64,000 nt of DNA, taken from Rhizobium sp. 007 (lineage in GTDB: Bacteria > Pseudomonadota > Alphaproteobacteria > Rhizobiales > Rhizobiaceae). The notes under the pieces were generated by a model that was not told the DNA's origin, searched no databases, and saw nothing but the letters and a program-made list of their open reading frames with translations. Position 1 is the stretch's first letter. Each line of letters begins with the position of its first letter. A program made the translations under genes and the position numbers. Shown here one piece after another: positions 38,056 through 46,320 of the stretch. The stretch covers positions 3,492,501 through 3,556,500 of the forward strand of contig NZ_CP064187.1 in NCBI RefSeq assembly GCF_015353075.1, in the 5' to 3' direction.

Positions 38056-39822
38056 GTGCATCAGGAAGTAACGCTTATTGCCACAGTCGCCGTCAGCTTC
38101 GTCTTTGCGGCGGTGCTGGGATATGTGGCCGACAGGCTGCGGCTGCCGCCGCTGGTCGGCTACCTCGTGGCAGGCATACTCATGGGACCGTTCACGCCGG
38201 GCTTCGTCGCCGATACAGCGCTTGCCGGACAGCTGGCGGAGATGGGTGTCATCCTGCTGATGTTCGGCGTCGGGCTGCATTTTTCCGCCGCTGACCTGCT
38301 TGCCGTGCGCGGTATCGCCGTGCCGGGCGCGATCATCCGGATCATCATCGCTACGCTGCTCGGAATTGGCCTCGCGAAATGGTGGGGCTGGGGGCTCGGC
38401 GCCGGGATCGTCTTCGGCCTCAGCCTGTCGGTGGCAAGCACCGTCGTGCTGCTGAAGGTCCTTGAGGAACGAAACCTCCTGAATTCAGCAAGCGGCCGCG
38501 TCGCGGTCGGCTGGCTGATCGTCGAAGACTTGGCGATGGTTCTGGCGCTGGTCTTGCTGCCTGCCCTTGCGGAATTGCTCGGCGGCCACGCCGCCAGCGA
38601 TGCTGCACAGGGCGCTGGGCTGCCGCTGTCGCTGGCGATCGCGCTGACGCTGCTGAAGGTCGGCGCCTTTGCGGTCATGGCGATCTTTGTCGGCCCGAAG
38701 ATTGTTCCCTGGCTCCTGACGCTCGTCGCCCGAACCGGCTCGCGCGAACTCTTCACATTGACGGTCCTTGCCATCGCCCTCGGCATCGCTTTCGGCTCCG
38801 CCGAGATCTTCGGCGTTTCCTTCGCACTCGGCGCTTTTTTCGCGGGCGTCGTGATGAGCGAGTCCAATCTCAGCCACCGGGCCGCTGCCGATTCTCTGCC
38901 GCTTCAGAACGCCTTTTCAGTCCTGTTCTTCGTGTCGGTCGGCATGCTGTTCGATCCATCGATCCTGGCCCGCCAGCCAATGGCCGTCATCAGCGCGCTG
39001 ACGTTGATCATCGTCGGCAAGGCGATTATCTCCTTTCTGATCGTCATCCTGCTTCGATATCCGATCGGAATGGCGCTGACCGTCGCAGGCGGACTGGCGC
39101 AGATCGGCGAATTTTCCTTCATTCTTGCCGGCCTCGGCGTCTCCCTCGGATTGCTACCGACTGACGGGCAGGATGTCATCCTTGCGTCCGCGATCATTTC
39201 GATCACGCTCAATCCGCTCGTCTGCGCCGGCGCCGAGGCGCTGCATACCTATGTGCACGCCCGATGGCCGGTGCTCAGCAATCATTACGGCCGCCGCCGG
39301 CATGAGGCGCTCGGACGCGAGCTTGAAAAGATCAGGGCACTTACCGAAGCGCGGGAGCGCCAGCATCAGCTGGAGATGCAGCAACTGATCGAGACTTTCC
39401 CGCTTTTCGCCAAGGTCGATGAGCACTCGCAGGAGGAACTGCTCCTTCTCTTCCGTCCCAAATCCGCGCTGCCGGGCGAACGCGTCATGCGCAAGGGGGA
39501 CCGCGGGGACGGCATGTATTTTCTCTCGTCCGGAGCCGTGGAAGTCCGTCTTCCCGGCGGCGCCGTCCGTCTCGAACCGGGTGCATTTTTCGGTGAAATG
39601 GCTCTGCTGAGCGGCGGACGGCGAACCGCCGATGTCATTGCCATCGATTTCTGCCAATTCCTGGTGCTGGAACGCCGTGACTTCAATATGTTCACCGCCC
39701 GCCACCCGGCGCTAAGGGCCGCCGTCAGCGAAATGGCGCGAGAGCGCTCGCAGATGAACGCACTAAACGCGAAGCGCGAAGAGCAGCCGGATCAACGCGA
39801 AGTGTCGGCGGAAGGCCAATAG
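38056..39822 (+). CDS. CPA2 cation:proton antiporter with C-terminal cyclic-nucleotide-binding domain
   Basis: Inner-membrane antiporter of about 588 residues. Some twelve helices of the Na+/H+ exchanger fold occupy 1-390 (LRLPPLVGYLVAGILMGPF, SFALGAFFAGVVMSES, all YbaL/KefB-like). Instead of a TrkA-N domain, a charged coiled segment (390-450) leads to a cNMP-binding domain (about 455-560: VMRKGDRGDGMYFLSSGAVE then EPGAFFGEMALLSGGRRTA). This predicts direct control of K+ or Na+ exchange by cAMP, which is inference. The start is GTG at 38056 after AAGGGA; an earlier GTG at 38023 is possible. Its end overlaps the next convergent gene by 31 bases. Confidence 0.88.
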   Translation: MHQEVTLIATVAVSFVFAAVLGYVADRLRLPPLVGYLVAGILMGPFTPGFVADTALAGQLAEMGVILLMFGVGLHFSAADLLAVRGIAVPGAIIRIIIATLLGIGLAKWWGWGLGAGIVFGLSLSVASTVVLLKVLEERNLLNSASGRVAVGWLIVEDLAMVLALVLLPALAELLGGHAASDAAQGAGLPLSLAIALTLLKVGAFAVMAIFVGPKIVPWLLTLVARTGSRELFTLTVLAIALGIAFGSAEIFGVSFALGAFFAGVVMSESNLSHRAAADSLPLQNAFSVLFFVSVGMLFDPSILARQPMAVISALTLIIVGKAIISFLIVILLRYPIGMALTVAGGLAQIGEFSFILAGLGVSLGLLPTDGQDVILASAIISITLNPLVCAGAEALHTYVHARWPVLSNHYGRRRHEALGRELEKIRALTEARERQHQLEMQQLIETFPLFAKVDEHSQEELLLLFRPKSALPGERVMRKGDRGDGMYFLSSGAVEVRLPGGAVRLEPGAFFGEMALLSGGRRTADVIAIDFCQFLVLERRDFNMFTARHPALRAAVSEMARERSQMNALNAKREEQPDQREVSAEGQ

Positions 39823-40091
39823 GCATCCGCGGAGAAGTCGTGGGGGATCGGATCGAGCCGCGACAGCGTCTCGGCCGCAAAATCGAGCTGCATCTTCAGA
39901 TATCTGAGCGCTTCCGGCGCAGGAACACCCGTCGCAAACTCTCTCACATAAGACGAATGATAGCCGCTTTCCCGAAGCCGCCTGACGGCTTCCCGCCGTA
40001 CATCCTCCCTGCTCGGCCTTCGAGCTGAAGCTACGGTTTCGCGCGCATCGGCCGCTTCGCCGAGCCCGCCCTCAATCACCCTCAATTTCAT
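39792..40091 (-). CDS. Hypothetical protein
   Basis: A 99-residue basic protein. The middle part is helical and Arg-rich (SREDVRREAVRRLRESGYHS), then SYVREFATGVPAPEALRYLK and LDFAAETLSRL. No family name comes to mind, but the residue pattern is protein-like and composition is native, so I regard it as a real rhizobial gene. It has no membrane segment. Its last 31 bases overlap the end of the antiporter gene on the other strand. Confidence 0.65.
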   Translation of the reverse strand: MKLRVIEGGLGEAADARETVASARRPSREDVRREAVRRLRESGYHSSYVREFATGVPAPEALRYLKMQLDFAAETLSRLDPIPHDFSADAYWPSADTSR

Positions 40092-40188
40092 TCATAGCCA
40101 CCTGCAAGAACCAATCGGAAACCAGCTTGCAGAAGATTCACCGATTTGCAATCTCCCGAAAACCTGGGAGCACAGCCGCGATACGGAT

Positions 40189-40204
40189 CACGAAAATTTT
40201 CGTG
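40189..40204. promoter_or_regulatory. 16-bp perfect palindrome in a divergent intergenic region
   Basis: CACGAAAATTTTCGTG, a complete inverted repeat, lies between the 99-residue gene (minus strand) and the YqaA gene (plus strand). An overlapping GTGGCA/TGCCAC pair follows at 40202-40225. Either could be an operator. No regulator gene is nearby to name. Confidence 0.4.
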
Positions 40205-40290
40205 GCACGCTGGCATCATTGCCACACTAGGCATTTACAGCGTCAGACTGCCCCCCTAAAGCTTTTGCACCGCAGCACGAAAGGAATGGA

Positions 40291-40881
40291 ATGCTCCGCA
40301 GACTTTACGACTGGACCATGTCTCTCGCCGCCCGCAGATCGGCCGAAGTCTGGCTCGCCGTTATCGCCTTCGTCGAAAGCTCCGTCTTTCTCGTCCCGGC
40401 CGATGTCCTTTTTCTTCCCATGGCACTCGCCAAGCCCGAGCGTTCATATCGATATGCGATCGTTGCCACGGCCGCCTCGGTTCTCGGCGGCATCGCCGGC
40501 TGGGCGCTCGGCTTCTATGCCTACGAGACCGTGGCGCGGCCGGTGCTGGAATTCTACGGAAAGCTCGATGCCTTCGAGCAGATGAAATCTTACGTCACTT
40601 ACGAGACGATCCTGCTTTTGCTGGTGACGTCGGGACTGGCGCACCTGCCGCCGATCAAAATCGTGACGATCCTGTCCGGGGTGATTCACGTCAACATATG
40701 GCTGTTCGTCATCTCGGCGATCGTTGCCCGCGGCGCGCGCTTCCTATTCCTGGCCTGGCTGCTTCGCCGCTACGGCGAGCCGATTCGCCATTTCATTGAA
40801 AAGCGCTTGGGGCATATTGTCAGCATCGGTGCAGTGGTCGCCATCGTGCTTTATATTGTCTATCGCTACCTTGCCCACTGA
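40291..40881 (+). CDS. YqaA-type DedA/VTT family membrane protein
   Basis: Inner-membrane protein of 196 residues with four to five hydrophobic helices. The pattern FVESSVFLVPADVLFLPMAL then AGWALGFYAYETV and LPPIKIVTILSGV fits YqaA/SNARE-associated (VTT domain) proteins, relatives of DedA that are thought to move phospholipids. GGAATGGA lies just before the ATG. It is followed 22 bases later by dsbB, so the two probably share a transcript. Confidence 0.85.
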   Translation: MLRRLYDWTMSLAARRSAEVWLAVIAFVESSVFLVPADVLFLPMALAKPERSYRYAIVATAASVLGGIAGWALGFYAYETVARPVLEFYGKLDAFEQMKSYVTYETILLLLVTSGLAHLPPIKIVTILSGVIHVNIWLFVISAIVARGARFLFLAWLLRRYGEPIRHFIEKRLGHIVSIGAVVAIVLYIVYRYLAH

Positions 40882-40903
40882 GCCAAGCTCGCGGAGTTCC
40901 GCC

Positions 40904-41419
40904 ATGACTGCCATTGCCTCGCCTCTTTCCCGCCCGGTCGTTCTCTATTCGCTGCTGCTGGCCCTCGGCATGGCGGTGGTCGTCGGAACTGCACTCGGCT
41001 TCCAGTATATCGGCGGCTACATTCCCTGTGCGCTCTGCCTGCTGCAGCGCGAGCCCTATTACTACGGTATTCCGATCGCGATCCTCGGCGCGCTCGCATC
41101 GTTTTTCGGTCTGCCGAACTGGGTCGCCCGTGCCCTGCTTCTGGCGGCAGGTATGCTGATGGTGGTCGGTGCCGGCATGGGTGTCTATCACGCGGGCGTC
41201 GAATGGCATTTCTGGGCAGGGCCAGCGACCTGCTCGACGAGTGCAGGCGCCATGACGCAGAATGCCGGCGACCTGCTGACGGAACTCAACACAATTACCG
41301 GCCCCTCCTGCACCGATGCGGCGCTGCGCGTTCTCGGTCTTTCCTTTGCGGGCTGGAATGTGATTGCGAGCCTGATCCTTGCCGCTTTCGCTTTCGTCGG
41401 CGTCCGCAAATCGGCATAA
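40904..41419 (+). CDS. dsbB: Disulfide bond formation protein B
   Basis: Quinone-linked membrane oxidase that reoxidises DsbA. Four helices over 171 residues; the first periplasmic loop pair is Cys42 and Cys45 (YIPCALCLLQREPYYYG), the second Cys110 (ATCSTSAG) and Cys136 (GPSCTD), so all four essential Cys are present. The following Gln-Arg of LLQRE is a quinone-binding feature. I start at the ATG at 40904; the frame is open further back but overlaps the upstream gene. No dsbA lies in the window. Confidence 0.92.
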   Translation: MTAIASPLSRPVVLYSLLLALGMAVVVGTALGFQYIGGYIPCALCLLQREPYYYGIPIAILGALASFFGLPNWVARALLLAAGMLMVVGAGMGVYHAGVEWHFWAGPATCSTSAGAMTQNAGDLLTELNTITGPSCTDAALRVLGLSFAGWNVIASLILAAFAFVGVRKSA

Positions 41420-41433
41420 GGAAATAGCGGCAA

Positions 41434-41991
41434 TCAGGGCTGCAGTTCGGTATCCCAGTAGAGATAGTCGAGCCAGCTGTCGTGCAGATAGTTCGGCGGA
41501 AAGAGCCGGCCGTTGTTGTGCAGGTCCTGCACGGTCGGCTGATACGGCTTCTGCGAGGGGAACATGCCTGCCTGCTTCGGCAGCTTGCTGCCCTTTTTGA
41601 GATTGCAGGGAGAGCAGGCCGCCACGACATTTTGCCAGGTCGTCTCGCCGCCATGGGCGCGCGGGACGACGTGGTCGAAGGTCAGATCGTCATGCTCGCC
41701 GCAATACTGACATTCGAATTTGTCGCGGAGAAAGACATTGAACCGGGTAAAGGCCGGGTTCCGCGAAGGCTGAACGTAGGTCTTGAGGCAGACGACACTC
41801 GGAAGCCGCATCGAGAAGCTCGGCGAAGAAACTGAATGTTCGTATTCCGCAATGATATTCACACGGTCAAGGAAAACCGCCTTGATCGCGTCCTGCCAGG
41901 ACCAGAGCGACAAGGGATAATAACTCAAAGGCCGGTAGTCAGCGTTCAGGACGAGCGCCGGCAGGGCCTGGGGGGAGACTGCAATCGTCAA
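41434..41991 (-). CDS. HNH endonuclease
   Basis: A 185-residue nuclease of the HNH family. The metal site is evident: CQYCGEHDDLTFDHVVPRAH then GGETTWQNVVAACSPCNLKK, with two CxxC pairs binding zinc, the DH dyad, Asn and the terminal N..K. The N-terminal ADYRPLSYYPLSLW and VNIIAEY are typical of a widely conserved chromosomal HNH subfamily rather than of phage or restriction enzymes. The role is unknown, probably DNA repair or processing. It converges on dsbB. Confidence 0.9.
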   Translation of the reverse strand: MTIAVSPQALPALVLNADYRPLSYYPLSLWSWQDAIKAVFLDRVNIIAEYEHSVSSPSFSMRLPSVVCLKTYVQPSRNPAFTRFNVFLRDKFECQYCGEHDDLTFDHVVPRAHGGETTWQNVVAACSPCNLKKGSKLPKQAGMFPSQKPYQPTVQDLHNNGRLFPPNYLHDSWLDYLYWDTELQP

Positions 41992-42102
41992 GGTACTCTC
42001 CTGAGCGATTCGGCATCTGCATCCTTATATTAGGCCGGTTGTGACAGCCTTGTGAAGCCCAATAAATTCAGTCAATAACGGCATTTCGATGAGCGTTGCC
42101 CA

Positions 42103-42750
42103 TCAGCCGACCGGCAGGAGCCCGCGACCCAGTTTCTGAGCATAGTAAGCCCAGAAAAGCCTTGCTGCGACCGATCTCCAGGGCGACCAGACCATGGCAA
42201 GCGAGGCGAGCACTTTCGCGTGCGGACGCTGTGCGAGACCAAAGGCAGCAGCGACGGCGTTCTGCAGTGCGACGTCTCCTGATGGGAAGACATCGGCGTG
42301 CCCGCCGCAAAACATCAGATAGACTTCCGCGGTCCACGGACCAACGCCCTTCAACGCCGTCAACTCGGCAAGCGCCTCCACCGGCGGCCTCGAGGAAAGC
42401 AGAGCGAGATCAAGGCGGCCCGATACGACTGCTTCGGCGATGCCCGACAGTGTCGTCGCCTTGGCACGCGACAGACCGAATTCCCGCCAGGCATCCGGTC
42501 GCAGTGCGACATAGCGTTCGGCCGTCAGCACTCCTTCTTCAGCAAGCGACATGCGCCGCCAAATAGCATCGGCGCTTGCGCGCGAAACCATCTGCGAAAC
42601 AATGATATGGGCAAGGCCAGCAAAACCCGGCTCGTGAAGGCGCAGCGGGATCGGACCCACCTCCTTCGCAATATCGGCGAGCCGCGGGTCGAGGCGAAAC
42701 AAATGCTTCAGTCCCTCGCGGATATCCTCTTCGCTTCGAATGATTTGCAC
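42103..42750 (-). CDS. alkA: DNA-3-methyladenine glycosylase II (AlkA-like)
   Basis: Base-excision glycosylase of about 215 residues removing alkylated bases. The helix-hairpin-helix LTALKGVGPWTAEVYLMFC and the catalytic Asp in VFPSGDVALQNAV define the HhH-GPD superfamily; no iron-sulfur Cys motif follows, as in AlkA. The start is uncertain: GTG at 42750 with GAGG close upstream gives the usual family N-terminus (QIIRSEEDIREGL), while the ATG at 42792 would overlap the first codon of gluQ on the other strand. Confidence 0.9.
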   Translation of the reverse strand: MQIIRSEEDIREGLKHLFRLDPRLADIAKEVGPIPLRLHEPGFAGLAHIIVSQMVSRASADAIWRRMSLAEEGVLTAERYVALRPDAWREFGLSRAKATTLSGIAEAVVSGRLDLALLSSRPPVEALAELTALKGVGPWTAEVYLMFCGGHADVFPSGDVALQNAVAAAFGLAQRPHAKVLASLAMVWSPWRSVAARLFWAYYAQKLGRGLLPVG

Positions 42751-42790
42751 GTTGCCTCGCGATGGTTTCGAATTCGTGGCAGAAGAAAGC

Positions 42791-43672
42791 ATGACCACGA
42801 CTCAGCGTCAAAAGCCCATTTTCCGTTTTGCGCCCAGTCCCAACGGCCCGCTGCATCTCGGCCACGCGCTCTCGGCCTTCCTCAACCAGGATATGGCCGC
42901 AGCAATGGACGGACGCCTGCTGCTGCGCATCGAAGACATCGACCAGACACGTTGTACACCCGAATTCGAAGCAGGCATTTATGCCGATCTCGAATGGCTG
43001 GGAATCGACTGGGAGAAGCCCGTCCGGCGACAATCCGACCATTTCGCGGAATATCAGACAGCATTGCATGGTCTGATCGAGCGCGGATTGGTCTATCCTT
43101 CGTTTCTGACGCGCGGCGAGGTGAAAGCCAGAGTGTCCGCTTCCGAAGCCGGCGGCAACCCCTGGCCGCGCGATCCGGACGGTTCGCCGCACTATCCTTC
43201 CGACGATCGCGACCGAAGTGAAGGCGAGCGGCGCAAGATGCTTGCTTCAGGCCTGAAACACGCTTGGCGTCTGGACATGGGGCGGGCACTGCAGGCTGCC
43301 GATCGTGTTTTATCCTGGAGCGAGACCGGCGACGGCGAGACCGGGGGGATTGCCGCCGATCCATCGGTGTGGGGGGACGTCGTTCTTTCGCGCTCGGATG
43401 CCCCCTCAAGCTACCACCTTTCGGTGGTTATCGACGATGCGCTGCAGGCCGTCACTCATATCGTGCGCGGGCTCGACCTCTTTCACGCAACATCGGTCCA
43501 CCGGCTGCTGCAGGTGCTGCTCGACCTGCCTCAGCCGGTCTACCACCATCATCGGCTGGTGACGGATCCAAAGGGACGCAAGCTCTCGAAAAGCGATGGC
43601 GATACCGGGCTTGCGGATTTGCGTGGCAAGGGGCTATCGGCGGCCGATATCCGGAATCTTGTCGGTCTTTGA
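42791..43672 (+). CDS. gluQ: Glutamyl-Q tRNA(Asp) synthetase
   Basis: Paralogue of the glutamyl-tRNA synthetase core that attaches glutamate to queuosine in tRNA-Asp. The HIGH-like motif is PSPNGPLHLGHALSAF and the KMSKS-like motif is KGRKLSKSDGD. There is no anticodon-binding domain; the 293 residues are standard. The Cys residues that bind zinc in the E. coli enzyme are not seen in the corresponding region (FLTRGEVKARV). It starts at the ATG at 42791, head-to-head with alkA, and its last 39 bases overlap the convergent BrkB-type gene. Confidence 0.93.
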   Translation: MTTTQRQKPIFRFAPSPNGPLHLGHALSAFLNQDMAAAMDGRLLLRIEDIDQTRCTPEFEAGIYADLEWLGIDWEKPVRRQSDHFAEYQTALHGLIERGLVYPSFLTRGEVKARVSASEAGGNPWPRDPDGSPHYPSDDRDRSEGERRKMLASGLKHAWRLDMGRALQAADRVLSWSETGDGETGGIAADPSVWGDVVLSRSDAPSSYHLSVVIDDALQAVTHIVRGLDLFHATSVHRLLQVLLDLPQPVYHHHRLVTDPKGRKLSKSDGDTGLADLRGKGLSAADIRNLVGL

Positions 43673-44572
43673 AAGCTTGCTGCCCTGCCCGCTCAAAAAA
43701 TTGCGGGCGAAGATGGCGCGCACCCGAAATTTCATCAGTGCCGCATTGATTTCCGCGCCAATGATGAAGATCACGCCGACCATGTAGAGGAAGATCAGCA
43801 CGACCATCACCGATGCCAGACCCGCATAGGTCGCTGTGTAATTCGCGAAGGTGGCGAGGTAAAAGGCGAAGATCAGCGCGCCCGCGAGCCAGAAAAGCAG
43901 TGTCAGCAAAACCCCAGGGATAACGTCGTAAACCCGCCTGCGGCCGGCAGGCAGCCAGAGGTGAACGACGAGCAGACCGACCGTCAGCACGAAAAGCGTT
44001 CCGTAGATTCGCCAGCTGAAAACGATTTCGAGCGTATCGGCAAAGAGCGGAAACCACTGCCGCGCGTAATCGAGAGCGAGCGGCACGGCGACGAGCAGGA
44101 TGCTGATGGCGGCAAAAATGATCACCGCGATCAGCACGTAACCGAGGCTGGCCAGGCGCGTGAAATACCAAGGCCTCGTCTCCTGTACGCGATAGGCGCG
44201 GTTGAGCGATATGCGCAGCGCCTCGACACCGTTCGAGGCGAAATAGGCGGCCGCCAGCACCGAGACCGTCAGCAGTCCGCCGCGCGGAATCGTCAGCACC
44301 TGCAGCACCTGGTCGGCCACAGGTTTGGCGATCGCTTCCGGCCAGGTATCGAAAATGAGATGAACGGCCGTGGAGGAGAACTGGTCGGCTCCGAGGAAGT
44401 TTGCGAGCGTCGTGCCGAAGATCAAAAAAGGAAAAACCGCCAGCAGGATCGACAATGCGACATGGCTCGCCATCGCGAAACCGTCATCCTCGATTAGGTG
44501 GCAGATCGCGTCGTATGCCACATCATAGAGCGTACGCACTATCTTCGGCATTCCACCCCCGGGCTTCGTCAT
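43634..44572 (-). CDS. YihY/BrkB family membrane protein
   Basis: Inner-membrane protein of about 312 residues with six helices. The family stretches GFAMASHVALSILLAVFPFL and RGGLLTVSVLAAAYFASNGV are intact, as is VIFIIGAEINAAL near the C-terminus. The function of YihY/BrkB proteins is not established; the old label ribonuclease BN was a misassignment. ATGs at 44572 and 44551 are both possible starts. It is divergent from an SDR gene, with 55 bases between. Confidence 0.88.
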   Translation of the reverse strand: MTKPGGGMPKIVRTLYDVAYDAICHLIEDDGFAMASHVALSILLAVFPFLIFGTTLANFLGADQFSSTAVHLIFDTWPEAIAKPVADQVLQVLTIPRGGLLTVSVLAAAYFASNGVEALRISLNRAYRVQETRPWYFTRLASLGYVLIAVIIFAAISILLVAVPLALDYARQWFPLFADTLEIVFSWRIYGTLFVLTVGLLVVHLWLPAGRRRVYDVIPGVLLTLLFWLAGALIFAFYLATFANYTATYAGLASVMVVLIFLYMVGVIFIIGAEINAALMKFRVRAIFARNFLSGQGSKLSKTDKIPDIGRR

Positions 44573-44627
44573 TGTATCGTCGGTTCGAATATGGGAAACG
44601 AGTCCCAATTTGTACAGGAATCATTCC

Positions 44628-45461
44628 ATGGCGGAGCAACGCACCATCATCGTGACCGGATGCTCATCCGGCATCGGTGCCTATTGCGCGCGAGCCCTGA
44701 AGACCGACGGCTGGCGCGTCTTTGCAGCGGTCAGAAAACACGCCGACCTCGGACCGCTGCAGGAGGAGGGCATCGAAGCCTTCCTGATGGACTATACGCG
44801 GTCGGATACGATCACTGATTTCGTTCGCGATGTAGCAGAGGCAAGCGGCGGGCGCATCGACGCAGTTTTCAACAACGGCGCCTACGGCCAGCCCGGCGCG
44901 GTCGAGGATTTAACGACCGACGTGCTGCGTGCGCAGTTCGAAACGAATTTCTTCGGCTGGCATGAATTGACACGGCAAATACTGCCGCTGATGCGAAGGC
45001 GCGGCTCGGGCCGCATCGTACAATGCTCGTCCATTCTCGGCGTCGTGCCCTATCGTTTTCGCGGCGCCTACACCGCTTCGAAGTTTGCGCTCGAGGGGCT
45101 GAGCATCACGCTGCGCATGGAACTTCAGGGCAGCGGCATCCACGTGTGCCTGATCGAACCAGGTCCGATTGCCTCGCGCTTTACCGCCAACGCGCTCGCG
45201 AAGTTCAAAGAACATGTCGACATCCGCAATTCCGTGCATGCGGCAGATTACCGCCGACAGCTCGCGCGTCTTGACGGGACTGGCCCGAAGAATCGACATA
45301 AGCTTCAACCCGACGCCGTCTATACTGTGTTGAAACACGCATTGAACTCGAACAATCCGAAGCCACATTATCCTGTAACGACACCGGCAAAACAGGGCAT
45401 GTTCCTGAAGAGGCTGATTCCGGCGGACCTTTTTTATCGCCTGATGCGCTGGACCGATTAA
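44628..45461 (+). CDS. SDR family NAD(P)-dependent oxidoreductase
   Basis: Classical short-chain dehydrogenase of 277 residues. The cofactor loop is TGCSSGIGAYCARAL, the NAG-like motif reads NNGAYG, the catalytic Ser lies in QCSSILG and Tyr/Lys in YTASKFALEG. The C-terminal extension (HPDAVYTVLKHALNSNNPKP) is like that of retinol/steroid-type SDRs. The substrate is unknown. AGGA eight bases ahead supports the ATG at 44628. A HIG1-type gene follows by 18 bases, probably co-transcribed. Confidence 0.9.
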   Translation: MAEQRTIIVTGCSSGIGAYCARALKTDGWRVFAAVRKHADLGPLQEEGIEAFLMDYTRSDTITDFVRDVAEASGGRIDAVFNNGAYGQPGAVEDLTTDVLRAQFETNFFGWHELTRQILPLMRRRGSGRIVQCSSILGVVPYRFRGAYTASKFALEGLSITLRMELQGSGIHVCLIEPGPIASRFTANALAKFKEHVDIRNSVHAADYRRQLARLDGTGPKNRHKLQPDAVYTVLKHALNSNNPKPHYPVTTPAKQGMFLKRLIPADLFYRLMRWTD

Positions 45462-45479
45462 TCAAGAAAGCCGACTTCC

Positions 45480-45683
45480 ATGTCCACGGCCACTTATATT
45501 TTCGCGATCATCATCATGGGCCTCGTCGCGATCGTGTTGGTCCGCGGCCTCTTCAACATGATGAAGGGCGGCGACGCGAACACTTCCAACAAGCTGATGC
45601 AGCTCCGCGTATTGCTGCAGGCGATCGCTGTGATCCTGATCATGCTGACGCTCTGGCTGACAGGCGGTGGCCGCCCTAGTTAA
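45480..45683 (+). CDS. Twin-transmembrane HIG1-type protein
   Basis: A 67-residue membrane protein with two helices (about 5-28 and 43-62) joined by a short basic loop (MMKGGDANTSNKLMQLRV). This is the hypoxia-induced (HIG_1_N) domain found in alphaproteobacteria and mitochondria, where relatives stabilise cytochrome c oxidase or respiratory supercomplexes; a similar role here is inference. It lies 23 bases before the cobalamin adenosyltransferase gene, in a run of closely spaced genes. Confidence 0.85.
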   Translation: MSTATYIFAIIIMGLVAIVLVRGLFNMMKGGDANTSNKLMQLRVLLQAIAVILIMLTLWLTGGGRPS

Positions 45684-45706
45684 CGCCGGGAAGAGAGGGG
45701 ATAGGC

Positions 45707-46285
45707 ATGGTAACACTCAACAAGATCTATACGAAGACCGGCGACGACGGCACGACTGCGCTCGTTTGCGGACCGCGCCGTCTCAAATACGACCTGCGCG
45801 TGGAAGCCTATGGCACGATCGACGAGGTCAACTCCGCAATCGGCGTCGCAAGACTGCACATGCAGGGCATGCCGGTTCTCGAAAGAATGCTGACGCTGAT
45901 CCAGAACGACCTTTTCGACCTCGGCGCTGACCTTGCGACACCCGACGACGGCAAGCCGCCGGAGCACGAGCCGTTGCGCATCATCGATACGCAGGTGGCG
46001 CGGATCGAGAGCGAGATCGATGAACTGAATGCCGATCTGCAACCCTTGAAATCCTTCGTTCTGCCCGGCGGTCATTCGGCAGCTGCCTATCTTCATTTAG
46101 CGCGCACAATCGCGCGCCGCGCAGAAAGGCTGATGGTGGAACTCGCCCGCACGGAGGGCGAAATCGTCAGCGGAGCGGCCCTGAAATATGTTAACCGGCT
46201 TTCGGACTTCCTCTTCGTTGCCGCGCGCCACGCCAATGACCGCGGCAACGCGGATGTGCTTTGGGTTCCTGGAAAAAACAGATAG
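45707..46285 (+). CDS. PduO-type ATP:cob(I)alamin adenosyltransferase
   Basis: Transfers the adenosyl group of ATP to cob(I)alamin to make coenzyme B12. The N-terminal TKTGDDGTTALVCGPRR is the ATP-binding motif, and VEAYGTIDEVNSAIGVAR and ARTIARRAERLMVELAR are family blocks. The 192 residues form one helical-bundle domain. The nearby genes concern respiration, not cobalamin synthesis, and no cobalamin riboswitch is visible upstream. It is followed by the rhomboid gene, 35 bases on. Confidence 0.94.
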   Translation: MVTLNKIYTKTGDDGTTALVCGPRRLKYDLRVEAYGTIDEVNSAIGVARLHMQGMPVLERMLTLIQNDLFDLGADLATPDDGKPPEHEPLRIIDTQVARIESEIDELNADLQPLKSFVLPGGHSAAAYLHLARTIARRAERLMVELARTEGEIVSGAALKYVNRLSDFLFVAARHANDRGNADVLWVPGKNR

Positions 46286-46320
46286 GCTTCTCGCGGTCAC
46301 GATAGCCAGGGGCAGGCTTT

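Noticed and set aside
45684..45706. Looked for a cobalamin riboswitch before the cobalamin adenosyltransferase gene
   Set aside because: The gap is only 23 bases and the upstream gene is co-directional; there is no room for one.
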